A stretch of 64,000 nucleotides of DNA from Plantago major. Lineage: Eukaryota > Streptophyta > Magnoliopsida > Lamiales > Plantaginaceae. A program made the position numbers and the translations under genes. Within the stretch, counting starts at the first letter, position 1, and every line of letters starts with the position of its first letter. This document shows positions 7,409-21,066 of this stretch, piece by piece. The stretch covers positions 1 to 64,000 of the forward strand of contig JAIFAC010000113.1 in NCBI GenBank assembly GCA_026545765.1, given 5' to 3'. The notes beneath the pieces were generated by a model. That model saw only the letters and a list, made by a program, of their open reading frames with translations. It was not told the DNA's origin and made no database searches.

Positions 7409-8238
7409 CTAGGAACGAATCCTAAGGCATCCTAAGTCATCCAATGGATCCGAGACACTTTGGTCCGATCCGGGCAGACCATTCATGGTCCTACCCACAT
7501 TGAAAGAAAGGAACGAAGGATTTGGAACCTACAAGGCCCGACCCGGAACCATGGGTCCGACCCACCTTGGTCCGAGCCTCTCTGGGAAAGGAGCATAGTT
7601 GTCAAGATTCCTCCGACCCAAGGCCTCCGGTCCGGATGACAACTCGGATCCAGCATGGCAATCTCAAGTAACCAAGCAGACAGCCACCAGGGAGTAGGGG
7701 GTCCGAACCCTGAGTTCCGAGTCGGAAGAGTCGGACAGGCTTAGATGGGCTTCCTCATCTGACAACCCATTACGGTCCGGACCAGGCGTTCGGACCAACC
7801 TTTCTTCCATTTGGGCCACAGGCCTATCAAGACATTGGGCCATGGGCCTAGAGCATTGTTAAATAACTGGGGCCGGACACTTGGCGCGATCTTGTGAGCC
7901 CTCCCTTTCTCAAGGGAAACCTATAAATATGCACATATCCTCACAATGCAAAGTAAGTGAAGTCTTCTTCCTAGACTCTTACCTTCTCAACTATTACACA
8001 TAGTCGATCTTCAGTCGCTCTTGAGTAAAGTCTCAAATCCGGTTTGACACTTAGCAAACCGGATCCTAACCCCCTCCCTCCAAGTCACTTGTGCAGGTCT
8101 TTACGCATCGCCTCTTACCAGTACGACGGTTCTTACGGACTCTTACTCTTTGGTTCTTACTCAAAGGTGGTCTAGGTACTTAGAGTGAAGGAAAGCAAGG
8201 AAAATTCACTAAGTGTTTGGGGAGTTCTACCCTCAACA
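7371..8238 (+). repeat. 3' LTR (868 bp)
   Basis: It starts TGTTGA at 7371 and ends TCAACA at 8233-8238, giving a perfect 6-bp terminal inverted repeat with canonical TG...CA ends. It aligns with 1-856 over its full length apart from patches of substitutions and indels. It borders satellite DNA on the right with no filler. Confidence 0.95.
7922..7930 (+). promoter_or_regulatory. Probable LTR TATA box (3' LTR)
   Basis: TATAAATAT at the position matching 544-552. If active it would direct transcription out of the element into the satellite array from about 7955. Confidence 0.55.
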
Positions 8239-8243
8239 CACAT
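8239..8243. other. Putative 5-bp target-site duplication (right copy)
   Basis: CACAT follows the LTR end and belongs to the satellite word TTATTCACATGATATGG. Ty3/gypsy integration makes 5-bp duplications, so the same CACAT is expected just left of the element, outside this window. Confidence 0.6.
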
Positions 8244-11200
8244 GATATGGTTTGTGGTATAAAACTAATTCTACGCACATATTGAACTATTTTGGTTGAT
8301 CGAACCTCGATTTAAAAATGTATTTTTGAGACATCTAGTGTTCGAGAAAATCTAAAGGGGTTAGTACACGGTTTTTTGTGAAAACACACTATGGGGTTAG
8401 TTTGTGACAAATTTTATGCACATCACATGGTTTGTGGTATAAAAACTATTCTACGCACATATTGACCTATTTTGGTTGATTGAACGTCAATTTTAAAACG
8501 TATTTCCGAGATCTCTTGTCTTCAATAAAACTCAAAGTGGGTAGTACACGATTTTTTATGAAACACTCGATAGAGTTAGTTTGTGTCAAATTTTATTCAC
8601 ATGACATGGTTTGTGGTAAAAAACAACTATTCTACACACATATTGACCTATTTTGGTTGATCGAAACTCAATTTTAAAACGTATTTCCGAGACCTTTTAT
8701 CTTCAATAAAACTCAAAGGGGGTAGTACACGATTTTTTGTGGTACACTCGATAGAGTTAGTTTGTGTCAAATTTTATTCACATGATATGGTTTGTGGTAT
8801 AAAACCTATTCTACGCACAAATTGAACTATTTTGGTTGATCGAACCACGATTTATAAACGTATTTCTGAGACATCTTGTCTTCCATAAAACTCAAAGAGG
8901 GTAGTACACGATTTTTTGTGAAACACTCGATAGTTAGTTTTACATCAAAATTTATTCACATGATATGGTTTGTGGTATAAAACATATTCTACGCACATAA
9001 TGAACTATTTTGGTTAACAGAACCTCGATTTAAAAATGTATTTCTGAGACATCTTGTCTTCATTAAAACTCAAAGGGGGTAGTACACGATTTTTTGTGAA
9101 ACACTCGATAGAGTCAGTTTGTGTCAAATTTTATTCATATGATATGGTTTGTGGTATAAAACCTATTCTACGCACAAATTGAACTATTTTGGTTGATCGA
9201 ACTTCGATTTGAAAACGTATTTCTGAGACATCTCGTCTTCCATGAAACTCAAAGGGGGTAGTACACGATTTTTTGTGAAACACTCGATAGAGTTTGTGTC
9301 AAATTTTATTCACATGATATGGTTTGTGGTATAAAACCTATTCTACGCACAAATTGAACTATTTTGGTTGATCGAACTTCGATTTGAAAACGTATTTCTG
9401 AGACATCTCGTCTTCCATGAAACTCAAAGGGGGTAGTACACGATTTTTTGTGAAACACTCGATAGAGTTAGTTTGTGTCAAATTTTATTCACATGATATG
9501 GTTTGTGGTATAAAACCTATTCTACGCACAAATTGAACTATTTTGGTTGATCGAACTTCGATTTGAAAACGTATTTCTGAGACATCTTGTCTTCCATAAA
9601 ACTCAAAGAGTGTAGTACACAATTTTTTGTGAAACACTCGATAGAGTTAGTTTGTGTCAAATTTTATTCACATGATATGGCTTGTGGTATAAAACCAATT
9701 CTACGCATTAATTGAACTATTTTGGTTAATCGAACCTCGATTTAAAAACGTATTCCTGAGACATCTTGTCTTCAATAAAACTCGAAGGGGTAGTACACGA
9801 TTTTTTGTGAAACACTCGATAGTGTTAGTTTGTGTCAAATTTTATTCACATGATATGGTTTGTGGTATAAAACCAATTCTACGCACATATTGAACTATCT
9901 TGGTTGATCGAACCTCGATTTAAAAATGTATTTTTGAGATATCTAGTGTTCGAGAAAACCCAAAGGGGTTAGTACACGGTTTTTTGTGAAAACACACTAT
10001 GGGGTTAGTTTTTGACAAATTTTATGCACATGACATGGTTTGTGGTATAAAACCTATTCTACGCACAAATTAAACTATTTTGGTTGATCGAACTTCGATT
10101 TGAAAACGTATTTCTGAGACATCTTGTCTTCCATAAAACTCAAAGAGGGTAGTACACAATTTTTTGTGAAACACTCGATAGAGTTAGTTTGTGTCAAATT
10201 TTATTCACATGATATGGCTTGTGGTATAAAACCAATTCTACGCATTAATTGAACTATTTTGGTTAATCGAACCTCGATTCAAAAACGTATTCCTGAGACA
10301 TCTTGTCTTCAATAAAACTCGAAGGGGTAGTACACGATTTTTTGTGAAACACTCGATAGTGTTAGTTTGTGTCAAATTTTATTCACATGATATGGTTTGT
10401 GGTATAAAACCAATTCTACGCACATATTGAACTATTTTGGCTGATCGAACCTCGATTTAAAATTGTATTTTTGAGACATCTAGTGTTCGAGAAAACCCAA
10501 AGGGGTTAGTACACGGTTTTTTGTGAAAACACACTATGGGGTCAGTTTGTGACAAATTTTATGCACATGACATGGTTTGTGGTATAAAAACTATTCTACG
10601 CACATATTGACCTATTTTGGTTGATTGAACGTCAATTTTAAAACTTATTTCCGAGATCTCTTGTCTTCAATAAAACTCAAAGTGGGTAGTACACGATTTT
10701 TTATGAAACACTCGATAGAGTTAGTTTGTGTCAAATTTTATTCACATGACATGGTTTGTGGTAAAAAACAACTATTCTACACACATATTGACCTATTTTG
10801 GTTGATCGAAACTCAATTTTAAAACGTATTTCCGAGACCTTTTATCTTCAATAAAACTCAAAGGGGGTAGTACACGATTTTTTGTGGTACACTCGATAGA
10901 GTAAGTTTGTGTCAAATTTTATTCACATGATATGGTTTGTGGTATAAAACCTATTCTACGCACAAATTGAACTATTTTGGTTGATCGAACTTCGATTTGA
11001 AAACGTATTTCTGAGACATCTTGTCTTCCATAAAACTCAAAGAGGGTAGTACACAATTTTTTGTGAAACACTCGATAGAGTTAGTTTGTGTCAAATTTTA
11101 TTCACATGATATGGCTTGTGGTATAAAACAAATTCTACGCATTAATTGAACTATTTTGGTTAATCGAACCTCGATTTAAAAACGTATTCCTGAGACATCT

Positions 11201-14200
11201 TGTCTTCAAAAAAACTCGAAGGGGTAGTACACGATTTTTTGTGAAACACTCGATAGTGTTAGTTTGTGTCAAATTTTATTCACATGATATGGTTTGTGGT
11301 ATAAAACCAATTCTACGCACATATTGAACTATTTTGGTTGATCGAACCTCGATTTAAAAATGTATTTTTGAGACATCTAGTGTTCGAGAAAACCCAAAGG
11401 GGTTAGTACACGGTTTTTTGTGAAAACACACTATGGGGTTAGTTTGTGACAAATTTTATGCACATGACATGGTTTGTGGTATAAAAACTATTCTACACAC
11501 ATATTGACCTATTTTGGTTGATTGAACCTCAATTTTAAAACGTATTTCCGAGATCTCTAGTCTTCAATAAAACTCAAAGTGGTTAGTACACAATTTTTTC
11601 TGAAACACTCGATAGAGTTAGTTCGTGTCAAATTTTATTCACATGATATGGCTTGTGGTATAAAACCAATTCTACGCATTAATTGAACTATTTTGGTTAA
11701 TAGAACCTCGATTTAAAACGACATCGAGACATCTTGTCTTCAATAAAACTCGAAGGGGTAGTACACGATTTTTTGTGAAACACTCGATAATGTTAGTTTG
11801 TGTCAAATTTTATTCACATGATATGGCTTGTGGTATAAAACCTATTCTACGCACAAATTGAACTATTTTGGTTGATCGAACCACGATTTATAAACGTATT
11901 TCTGAGAGATCTTGTCTTCCATCAAACTCAAAGAGGGTAGTACACGATTTTTTGTGAAACACTCGATAGAGTTAGTTTCTATCAAATTTTATTCACATGA
12001 TATGGTTTGTGGTATAAAACATATACTACGCACATAAAGAACTATTTTGGTTAATAGAACCTCGATTTAAAAATGTATTTCTGAGACATCTTGTCTTCAT
12101 TAAAACTCAAAAGGGAGTACACGATTTTTTGTGAAACACTCGATAGAGTTAGTTTCTATCAAATTTTATTCACATGATATTGTTTGTGGTATAAAACATA
12201 TTCTACGCACATAATGAACTATTTTGGTTAATAGAACCTCGATTTAAAAATGTATTTCTGAGACATCTTGTCTTCATTAAAACTCAAAGGGGGTAGTACA
12301 CGATTTTTTGTGAAACACTCGATAGAGTTAGTTTGTGTCAAATTTTATTCATATGATATGGTTTGTGGTATAAAACCTATTCTACGCACAAATTGAACTA
12401 TTTTGGTTGATCGAACCACGATTTATAAACGTATTTCTGAGAGATCTTGTCTTCCATAAAACTCAAAGAGGGTAGTACACGATTTTTTGTGAAACACTCG
12501 ATAGAGTAAGTTTCTATCAAATTTTATTCACATGATATGGTTTGTGGTATAAAACAAATTCTACGCAGAACCTCGATTTAAAAACGTATTTCTGAGACAT
12601 CTTGTCTTCAATAAAACTCGAAGGGGTAGTACACGATTTTTTGTGAAACACTCGATAATGTTAGTTTGTGTCAAATTTTATTCACATGGTATGGCTTGTG
12701 GTATAAAACCTATTCTACGCACAAATTCAACTATTTTGGTTGATCGAACCACGATTTATAAACGTATTTCTGAGAGATCTTGTCTTCCATAAAACTCAAA
12801 GAGGGTAGTACACGATTTTTTGTGAAACACTCGATAGAGTTAGTTTCTATCAAATTTTATTCACATGATATGGTTTGTGGTATAAAACAAATTCTACGCA
12901 CATAATGAACTATTTTGGTTAATAGAACCTCGATTTAAAAACGTATTCCTGAGACATCTTGTCTTCAATAAAACTCGAAGGGGTAGTACACGATTTTTTG
13001 TGAAACACTCGATAATGTTAGTTTGTGTCAAATTTTATTCACATGGTATGGCTTGTGGTATAAAACCTATTCTACGCACAAATTGAACTATTTTGGTTGA
13101 TCGAACCACGATTTATAAACGTATTTCTGCGAGATCTTGTCTTCCATAAAACTCAAAGAGGGTAGTACACGATTTTTTGTGAAACACTCGATAGAGTTAG
13201 TTTCTATCAAATTTTATTCACATGATATGGTTTGTGGTATAAAACATATTCTACGCACATAATGAACTATTTTGGTTAATAGAACCTCGATTTAAAAATG
13301 TATTTCTGAGACATCTTGTCTTCATTAAAACTCAAAGGGGGTAGTACACGATTTTTTGTGAAACACTCGATAGAGTTAGTTTGTGTCAAATTTTATTCAT
13401 ATGATATGGTTTGTGGTATAAAACCTATTCTACGCACAAATTGAACTATTTTGGTTGATCGAACCACGATTTAAAAATGTATTTCTGAGACATCTTGTCT
13501 TCCATAAAACTCAAAGGGGGTAGTACACGATTTTTTGTGAAACACTCGATAGAGTTAGTTTGTGTCAAATTTTATTCACATGATATGGCTTCTGGTATAA
13601 AACCAATTCTACGCATTAATTGAACTATTTTGGTTAATCGAACCTCGATTTAAAAACGTATTCCTGAGACATCTTGTCTTTCATAAAACTCAAAGAGGGT
13701 AGTACAAAAATTTTTGTGAAACACTCGATAGAGTTAGTTTGTGTCAAATTTTATTCATATGGTATGGTTTGTGGTATAAAACCAATTTTACGCACATATT
13801 GAACTATTTTGGTTGATCGAACTTCGATTTGAAAACGTATTTCTGAGACATCTTGTCTTCCATAAAACTCAAAGAGGGTAGTACACAATTTTTTGTGAAA
13901 CACTCGATAGAGTTAGTTTGTGTCAAATTTTATTCACATGATATGGCTTCTGGTATAAAACCAATTCTACGCATTAATTGAACTATTTTGGTTAATCGAA
14001 CCTCGATTTAAAAACGTATTCCTGAGACATCTTGTCTTCAATAAAACTCGAAGGGGTAGTACACGATTTTTTGTGAAACACTCGATAGAGTTAGTTTGTG
14101 TCAAATTTTATTCATATGATATGGTTTGTGGTATAAAATCTATTCTACGCACGAATTGAACTATTTTGGTTGATCGAACTTCGATTTAAAAACGTATTTC

Positions 14201-16792
14201 TGAGACATCTTGTCTTCCAAAAAACTCAAAGGGGGTAGTACACGATTTTTTGTGAAACACTCGATAGAGTTAGTTTGTGTCAAATTTTATTCACATGATA
14301 TGGTTTGTGGTATAAAACCTATTCTACGCACAAACTGAACTATTTTGGTTGATCGAACTTCTATTTGAAAACGTATTTCTGAGACATCTTGTCTTCCATA
14401 AAACTCAAAGAGGGTAGTACACAATTTTTTGTGAAACACTCGATAGAGTTAGTTTGTGTCAAATTTTATTCACATGATATGGCTTGTGGTATAAAACCAA
14501 TTCTACGCATTAATTGAACTATTTTGGTTAATCGAACCTCGATTTAAAAACGTATTCCTGAGACATCTTGTCTTCAATAAAACTCGAAGGGGTAGTACAC
14601 GATTTTTTGTGAAACACTCGATAGTGTTAGTTTGTGTCAAATTTTATTCACATGATATGGTTTGTGGTATAAAACCAATTCTACGCACATATTGAACTAT
14701 TTTGGTTGATCGAACCTCGATTTAAAAATGTATTTTTGAGACATCTAGTGTTCGAGAAAACCCAAAGGGGTTTGTACACGGTTTTTTGTGAAAACACACT
14801 ATGGGGTTAGTTTGTGACAAATTTTATGCACATGACATGGTTTGTGGTATAAAAACTATTCTACGCACATATTGACCTATTTTGGTTGATCGAACTTCGA
14901 TTTGAAAACGTATTTCCGAGATCTCTTGTCTTCAATAAAACTCAAAGTGGGTAGTACACAATTTTTTCTGAAACACTCGATAGAGTTAGTTTGTGTCAAA
15001 TTTTATTCACATGATATGGCTTGTGGTATAAAACCAATTCTACGCATTAATTGAACTATTTTGGTTAATAGAACCTCTATTTAAAAACGTATTCCTGAGA
15101 CATCTTGTCTTCAATAAAACTCGAAGGGGTAGTACACGATTTTTTGTGAAAGACTCGATAATGTTAGTTTGTGTCAAATTTTATTCATATGATATGGCTT
15201 GTGGTATAAAACCTATTCTACGCACAAATTGAACTATTTTGGTTGATCGAACCACGATTTATAAACGTATTTCTGAGAGATCTTGTCTTCCATAAAACTC
15301 AAAGAGGGTAGTACACGATTTTTTGTGAAACACTCGATAGAGTTAGTTTCTATCAAATTTTATTCACATGATATGGTTTGTGGTATAAAACATATTCTAC
15401 GCACATAATGAACTATTTTGGTTAATAGAACCTCGATTTAAAAATGTATTTCTGAGACATCTTGTCTTCATTAAAACTCAAAGGGGGTAGTACACGATTT
15501 TTTGTGAAACACTCGATAGAGTTAGTTTGTGTCAAATTTTATTCATGTGATATGGTTTGTGGTATAAAACCTATTCTACGCACAAATTGAACTATTTTGG
15601 TTGATCGAACCACGATTTATAAACGTATTTCTGAGAGATCTTGTCTTCCATTAAACTCAAAGAGGGTAGTACACGATTTTTTGTGAAACACTCGATAGAG
15701 TTAGTTTCTATCAAATTTTATTCACATGATATAGTTTGTGGTATAAAACATATTCTACGCACATAATGAACTATTTTGGTTAATAGAACCTCGATTTAAA
15801 AATGTATTTCTGAGACATCTTGTCTTCATTAAAACTCAAAGGGGGTAGTACACGATTTTTTGTGAAACACTCGATAGAGTTAGTTTGTGTCAAATTTTAT
15901 TCACATGATATGGTTTGTGGTATAAAACCTATTCTACGCACAAACTGAACTATTTTGGTTGATCGAACTTCGATTTGAAAACATATTTCTGAGACATCTT
16001 GTCTTCCATAAAACTCAAAGAGGGTAGTACACAATTTTTTGTGAAACACTCGATAGAGTTAGTTTGTGTCAAATTTTATTCACATGATATGGCTTGTGGT
16101 ATAAAACCAATTCTACGCATTAATTGAACTATTTTGGTTAATCGAACCTCGATTTAAAAACGTATTTCTGAGACATCTTGTCTTCAATAAAACTCGAAGG
16201 GGTAGTACACGATTTTTTGTGAAACACTCGATAGTGTTAGTTTGTGTCAAATTTTATTCACATGATATGGTTTGTGGTATAAAACCAATTCTACGCACAT
16301 ATTGAACCATTTTGGTTGATCGAACCTCGATTTAAAAATGTATTTTTGAGACATCTAGTGTTCGAGAAAACCCAAAGGGGTTAGTACACTTTTTGTGAAA
16401 ACACACTATGGGGTTAGTTTGTGACAAATTTTATGCACATGACATGGTTTGTGGTATAAAACTATTCTACGCACATATTGACCTATTTTGGTTGATTGAA
16501 CGTCAATTTTAAAACGTATTTCGAGATCTCTTGTCTTCAATAAAACTCAAAGTGAGTAGTACACGATTTTTTATAAAACACTGATAGAGTTAGTTTGTGT
16601 CAAATTTTATTCACATGACATGGTTTGTGGTAAAAACAACTATTCTACACATATTGACCTATTTTGGTTGATCGAAACTCAATTTAAAACGTATTTCGAG
16701 ACCTTTTATCTTCAATAAAACTCAAAGGGGTAGTACACGATTTTTGTGAAACACTTTCGATAATGTTAGTTTGTGTCAAATTTTATTCACAT
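8239..16792 (+). repeat. Satellite sub-block: mixed monomers, A-B-C(-D-E) runs and F-G dimers
   Basis: After the retrotransposon the order starts C-D-E-F-G, then three A-like monomers, B, C and A-B-C-D-E runs to about 11640. F-G type dimers dominate about 11815-13560 and 15180-15900, mixed with B' monomers. No single period covers the block. One monomer at about 12540-12600 has lost some 27 bp (CTACGCAGAACCTCG junction). An indel-rich patch begins at about 16385. Confidence 0.75.
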
Positions 16793-19700
16793 GATATGGC
16801 TTGTGGTATAAAACCTATTCTACGCACAAATTGAACTATTTTGGTTGATCGAACTCGATTTGAAAACGTATTTCGAGACATCTTGTCTTCCATAAAACTC
16901 AAAGAGGTAGTACAATTTTTGTGAAACACTGATAGAGTTAGTTTGTCAAATTTTATTCACATGATATGGCTTGTGGTATAAAACCAATTCTACGCATTAA
17001 TTGAACTATTTTGGTTAATCGAACCTCGATTTAAAAACGTATTCCTGAGACATCTTGTCTTCAAAAAAACTCGAAGGGGTAGTACACGATTTTTTGTGAA
17101 ACACTCGATAGTGTTAGTTTGTGTCAAATTTTATTCACATGATATGGTTTGTGGTATAAAACCAATTCTACGCACATATTGAACTATTTTGGTTGATCGA
17201 ACCTCGATTTAAAAATGTATTTTGAGACATCTAGTGTTCGAGAAACCCAAAGGGTTAGTACACGGTTTTTGTGAAAACACACTATGGGGTTAGTTTGTGA
17301 CAAATTTTATGCACATGACATGGTTTGTGGTATAAAAACTATTCTACGCACATATTGACCTATTTTGGTTGATCGAACTTCGATTTGAAAACGTATTTCC
17401 GAGATCTCTTGTCTTCAATAAAACTCAAAGTGGGTAGTACACAATTTTTTCTGAAACACTCGATAGAGTTAGTTTGTGTTAAATTTTATTCACATGATAT
17501 GGCTTGTGGTATAAAACCAATTCTATGCATTAATTGAACTATTTTGGTTAATAGAACCTCGATTTAAAAACGTATTCCTGAGACATCTTGTCTTCAATAA
17601 AACTCGAAGGGGTAGTACACGATTTTTTGTGAAACACTCGATAATGTTAGTTTGTGTCAAATTTTATTCACATGATATGGCTTGTGGTATAAAACCTATT
17701 CTACGCACACATTGAACTATTTTGGTTGATCGAACCACGATTTATAAACGTATTTCTGAGAGATCTTGTCTTCCATAAAACTCAAAGAGGGTAGTACACG
17801 ATTTTTTGTGAAACACTCGATAGAGTTAGTTTCTATCAAATTTTATTCACATGACATGGTTTGTGGTATAAAACATATTCTACGCACATAATGAACTATT
17901 TTGGTTAATAGAACCTCGATTTAAAAATGTATTTCCGATATCTCTTGTCTTCATTAAAACTCAAAGGGGGTAGTACACGATTTTTTGTGAAACACTCGAT
18001 AGAGTTAGTTTCTATCAAATTTTATTCACATGATATGGTTTGTGGTATAAAACATATTCTACGCACATAATGAACTATTTTGGTTAATAGACCCTCGATT
18101 TAAAAATGTATTTCTGAGACATCTTGTCTTCATTAAAACTCAAAGGGGGTAGTACGACTTTTTTGTGAAACACTGACGAAAGTTAGTTTGTGTCAAATTT
18201 TATTCTCATGATATGGCTTGTGGTATAAAACCTATTCTACGCACAAATTGAACTATTTTGGTTGATCGAACTTGATTTGAAAACGTATTTCGAGACATCT
18301 TGTCTTCCATAAAACTCAAAGAGGTAGTACACAATTTTTGTGAAACACTCGATAGAGTTAGTTTGTGTCAAATTTTATTCACATGATATGGCTTGTGGTA
18401 TAAAACCAATTCTACGCATTAATTGAACTATTTTGTTAATCGAACCTCGATTTAAAACGTATTCTGAGACATCTTGTCTTCAAAAAACTCAAAGGGGTAG
18501 TACACGATTTTTGTGAAAACACTGATAGTGTTAGTTTGTGTCAAATTTTATTCACATGATATGGTTTGTGGTATAAAACCAATTCTACGCACATATTGAA
18601 CTATTTTGGTTGATCGAACCTCGATTTAAAAATGTATTTTTGAGACATCTAGTGTTCGAGAAAACCCAAAGGGGTTAGTACACGGTTTTTTGTGAAAACA
18701 CACTATGGGGTTAGTTTGTGACAAATTTTATGCACATGACATGGTTTGTGATATAAAAACTATTCTACGCACATATTGACCTATTTTGGTTGATTGAACG
18801 TCAATTTTAAAACGTATTTCCGAGATCTCTTGTCTTCAATAAAACTCAAAGTGGGTAGTACACGATTTTTTATAAAACACTCGATAGAGTTAGTTTGTGT
18901 CAAATTTTATTCACATGACATGGTTTGTGGTAAAAAACAACTATTCTACACACATATTGACCTATTTTGGTTGATCGAAACTCAATTTTAAAACGTATTT
19001 CCGAGACCTTTTATCTTCAATAAAACTCAAAGGGGGTAGTACACGATTTTTTGAGGTACACTCGATAGAGTTAGTTTGTGTCAAATTTTATTCACATGAT
19101 ATGGTTTGTGGTATAAAACCTATTCTACGCACAAATTGAACTATTTTGGTTGATCGAACTTCGATTTGAAAACGTATTTCTGAGACATCTTGTCTTCCAT
19201 AAAACTCAAAGAGGGTAGTACACAATTTTTTGTGAAACACTCGATAGAGTTAGTTTGTGTCAAATTTTATTCACATGATATGGCTTGTGGTATAAAACCA
19301 ATTCTACGCATTAATTGAACTATTTTGGTTAATCGAACCTCGATTTAAAAACGTATTCCTGAGACATCTTGTCTTCAATAAAACTCGAAGGGGTAGTACA
19401 CAATTTTTTGTGAAACACTCGATAGTGTTAGTTTGTGTCAAATTTTATTCACATGATATGGTTTGTGGTATAAAACCAATTCTACGCACATATTGAACTA
19501 TTTTGGTTGATCGAACCTCGATTTAAAAATGTATTTTTGAGACATCTAGTGTTCGAGAAAACCCAAAGGGGTTAGTACACGGTTTTTTGTGAAAACACAC
19601 TATGGGGTTAGTTTGTGACAAATTTTATGCACATGACATGGTTTGTGGTATAAAAACTATTCTACGCACATATTGACCTATTTTGGTTGATTGAACCTCA

Positions 19701-20706
19701 ATTTTAAAACGTATTTCCGAGATCTCTTGTCTTCAATAAAACTCAAAGTGGGTAGTACACAATTTTTTCTGAAACACTCGATAGAGTTAGTTTGTGTCAA
19801 ATTTTATTCACATGATATGGCTTGTGGTATAAAACCAATTCTACGCATTAATTGAACTATTTTGGTTAATAGAACCTCGATTTAAAAATGTATTCCTGAG
19901 ACATCTTGCCTTCAATAAAACTCGAAGGGGTAGTACACGACTTTATGTGAAACACTCGATAATGTTAGTTTGTGTCAAATTTTATTCACATGATATGGTT
20001 TGTGGTATAAAACCAATTCTACGCATTAATTGAACTATTTTGGTTAATCGAACCACGATTTAAAAACGTATTCCTGAGACATCTTGTCTTCAATAAAACT
20101 CGAAGGGGTAGTACACGATTTTTTGTGAAACACTTTCGAGAGTTAGTTTGTGTAAAATTTTATTCACATGATATGGTTTGTGGTATAAAACCTATTCTAC
20201 GCACAAATTGAACTATTTTGGTTGATCGAACTTCGATTTGAAAACGTATTTCTGAGACATCTTGTCTTCCATAAAACTCAAAGAGGGTAGTACACAATTT
20301 TTTGTGAAACACTCGATAGAGTTAGTTTGTGTCAAATTTTATTCACATGATATGGCTTGTGGTATAAAACCAATTCTACGCATTAATTGAACTATTTTGG
20401 TTAATCGAACCTCGATTTAAAAACGTATTCCTGAGACATGTTGTCTTCAATAAAACTCGAAGGGGTAGTACACGATTTTTTGTGAAACACTCGATAGTGT
20501 TAGTTTGTGTCAAATTTTATTCACATGATATGGTTTGTGGTATAAAACCAATTCTACGCACATATTGAACTATTTTGGTTGATCAAACCTCGATTAAAAA
20601 ATGTATTTTTGAGACATCTAGTGTTCGAGAAAACCCAAAGGGGTTAGTACACGGTTTTTTGTGAAAACACACTATGGGGTTAGTTTGTGACAAATTTTAT
20701 GCACAT
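16793..20706 (+). repeat. Satellite 22-monomer block, copy 1 of 2
   Basis: This matches 21067-24995 monomer by monomer at a spacing of about 4,275-4,290 bp. Shared rare variants include GTGTTAAATTTT (17476 and 21764), TTGTGATATAAAAAC (about 18745 and 23045), CATCTTGCCTTC (19905 and 24194) and CGATTAAAAAATG (about 20590 and 24885). Indel-rich patches lie at about 16800-16960, 17220-17270 and 18150-18510. Confidence 0.85.
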
Positions 20707-21066
20707 GACATGGTTTGTGGTATAAAAACTATTCTACGCACATATTGACCTATTTTGGTTGATTGAACCTCAATTTTAAAACGTATTTCCGAGATCTCTT
20801 GTCTTCAATAAAACTCAAAGTGGGTAGTACACGATTTTTTATAAAACACTCGATAGAGTTAGTTTGTGTCAAATTTTATTCACATGACATGGTTTGTGGT
20901 AAAAAACAACTATTCTACACACATATTGACCTATTTTGGTTGATCGAAACTCAATTTTAAAACGTATTTCCGAGACCTTTTATCTTCAATAAAACTCAAA
21001 GGGGGTAGTACACGATTTTTTGTGAAACACTCGATAATGTTAGTTTGTGTCAAATTTTATTCACAT
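20707..21066 (+). repeat. D-E dimer between the two 22-monomer copies
   Basis: One D monomer (with CCTCAATTT instead of CGTCAATTT) and one E monomer. This pair is absent after the second copy, where a D' monomer follows instead. Confidence 0.7.

Larger units (their letters stand above)
1..8238 (+). mobile_element. Non-autonomous Ty3/gypsy-like LTR retrotransposon (LARD/TR-GAG class), left end cut by window
   Basis: Two direct long terminal repeats flank about 6.5 kb of internal sequence, with a primer-binding site after the left LTR and a purine-rich tract before the right LTR, so the element reads on the + strand. Comparison with the right LTR shows that only about 19 bp of the left end lie outside the window. 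The internal region has broken gag remnants and long tandem repeats. I find no protease, reverse transcriptase, RNase H or integrase frame, so movement would have needed enzymes from a relative. The right LTR ends directly in satellite DNA, so the element is nested in the satellite array. Assignment to Ty3/gypsy rests on the PBS style and the gag remnant and is an inference. Confidence 0.9.
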
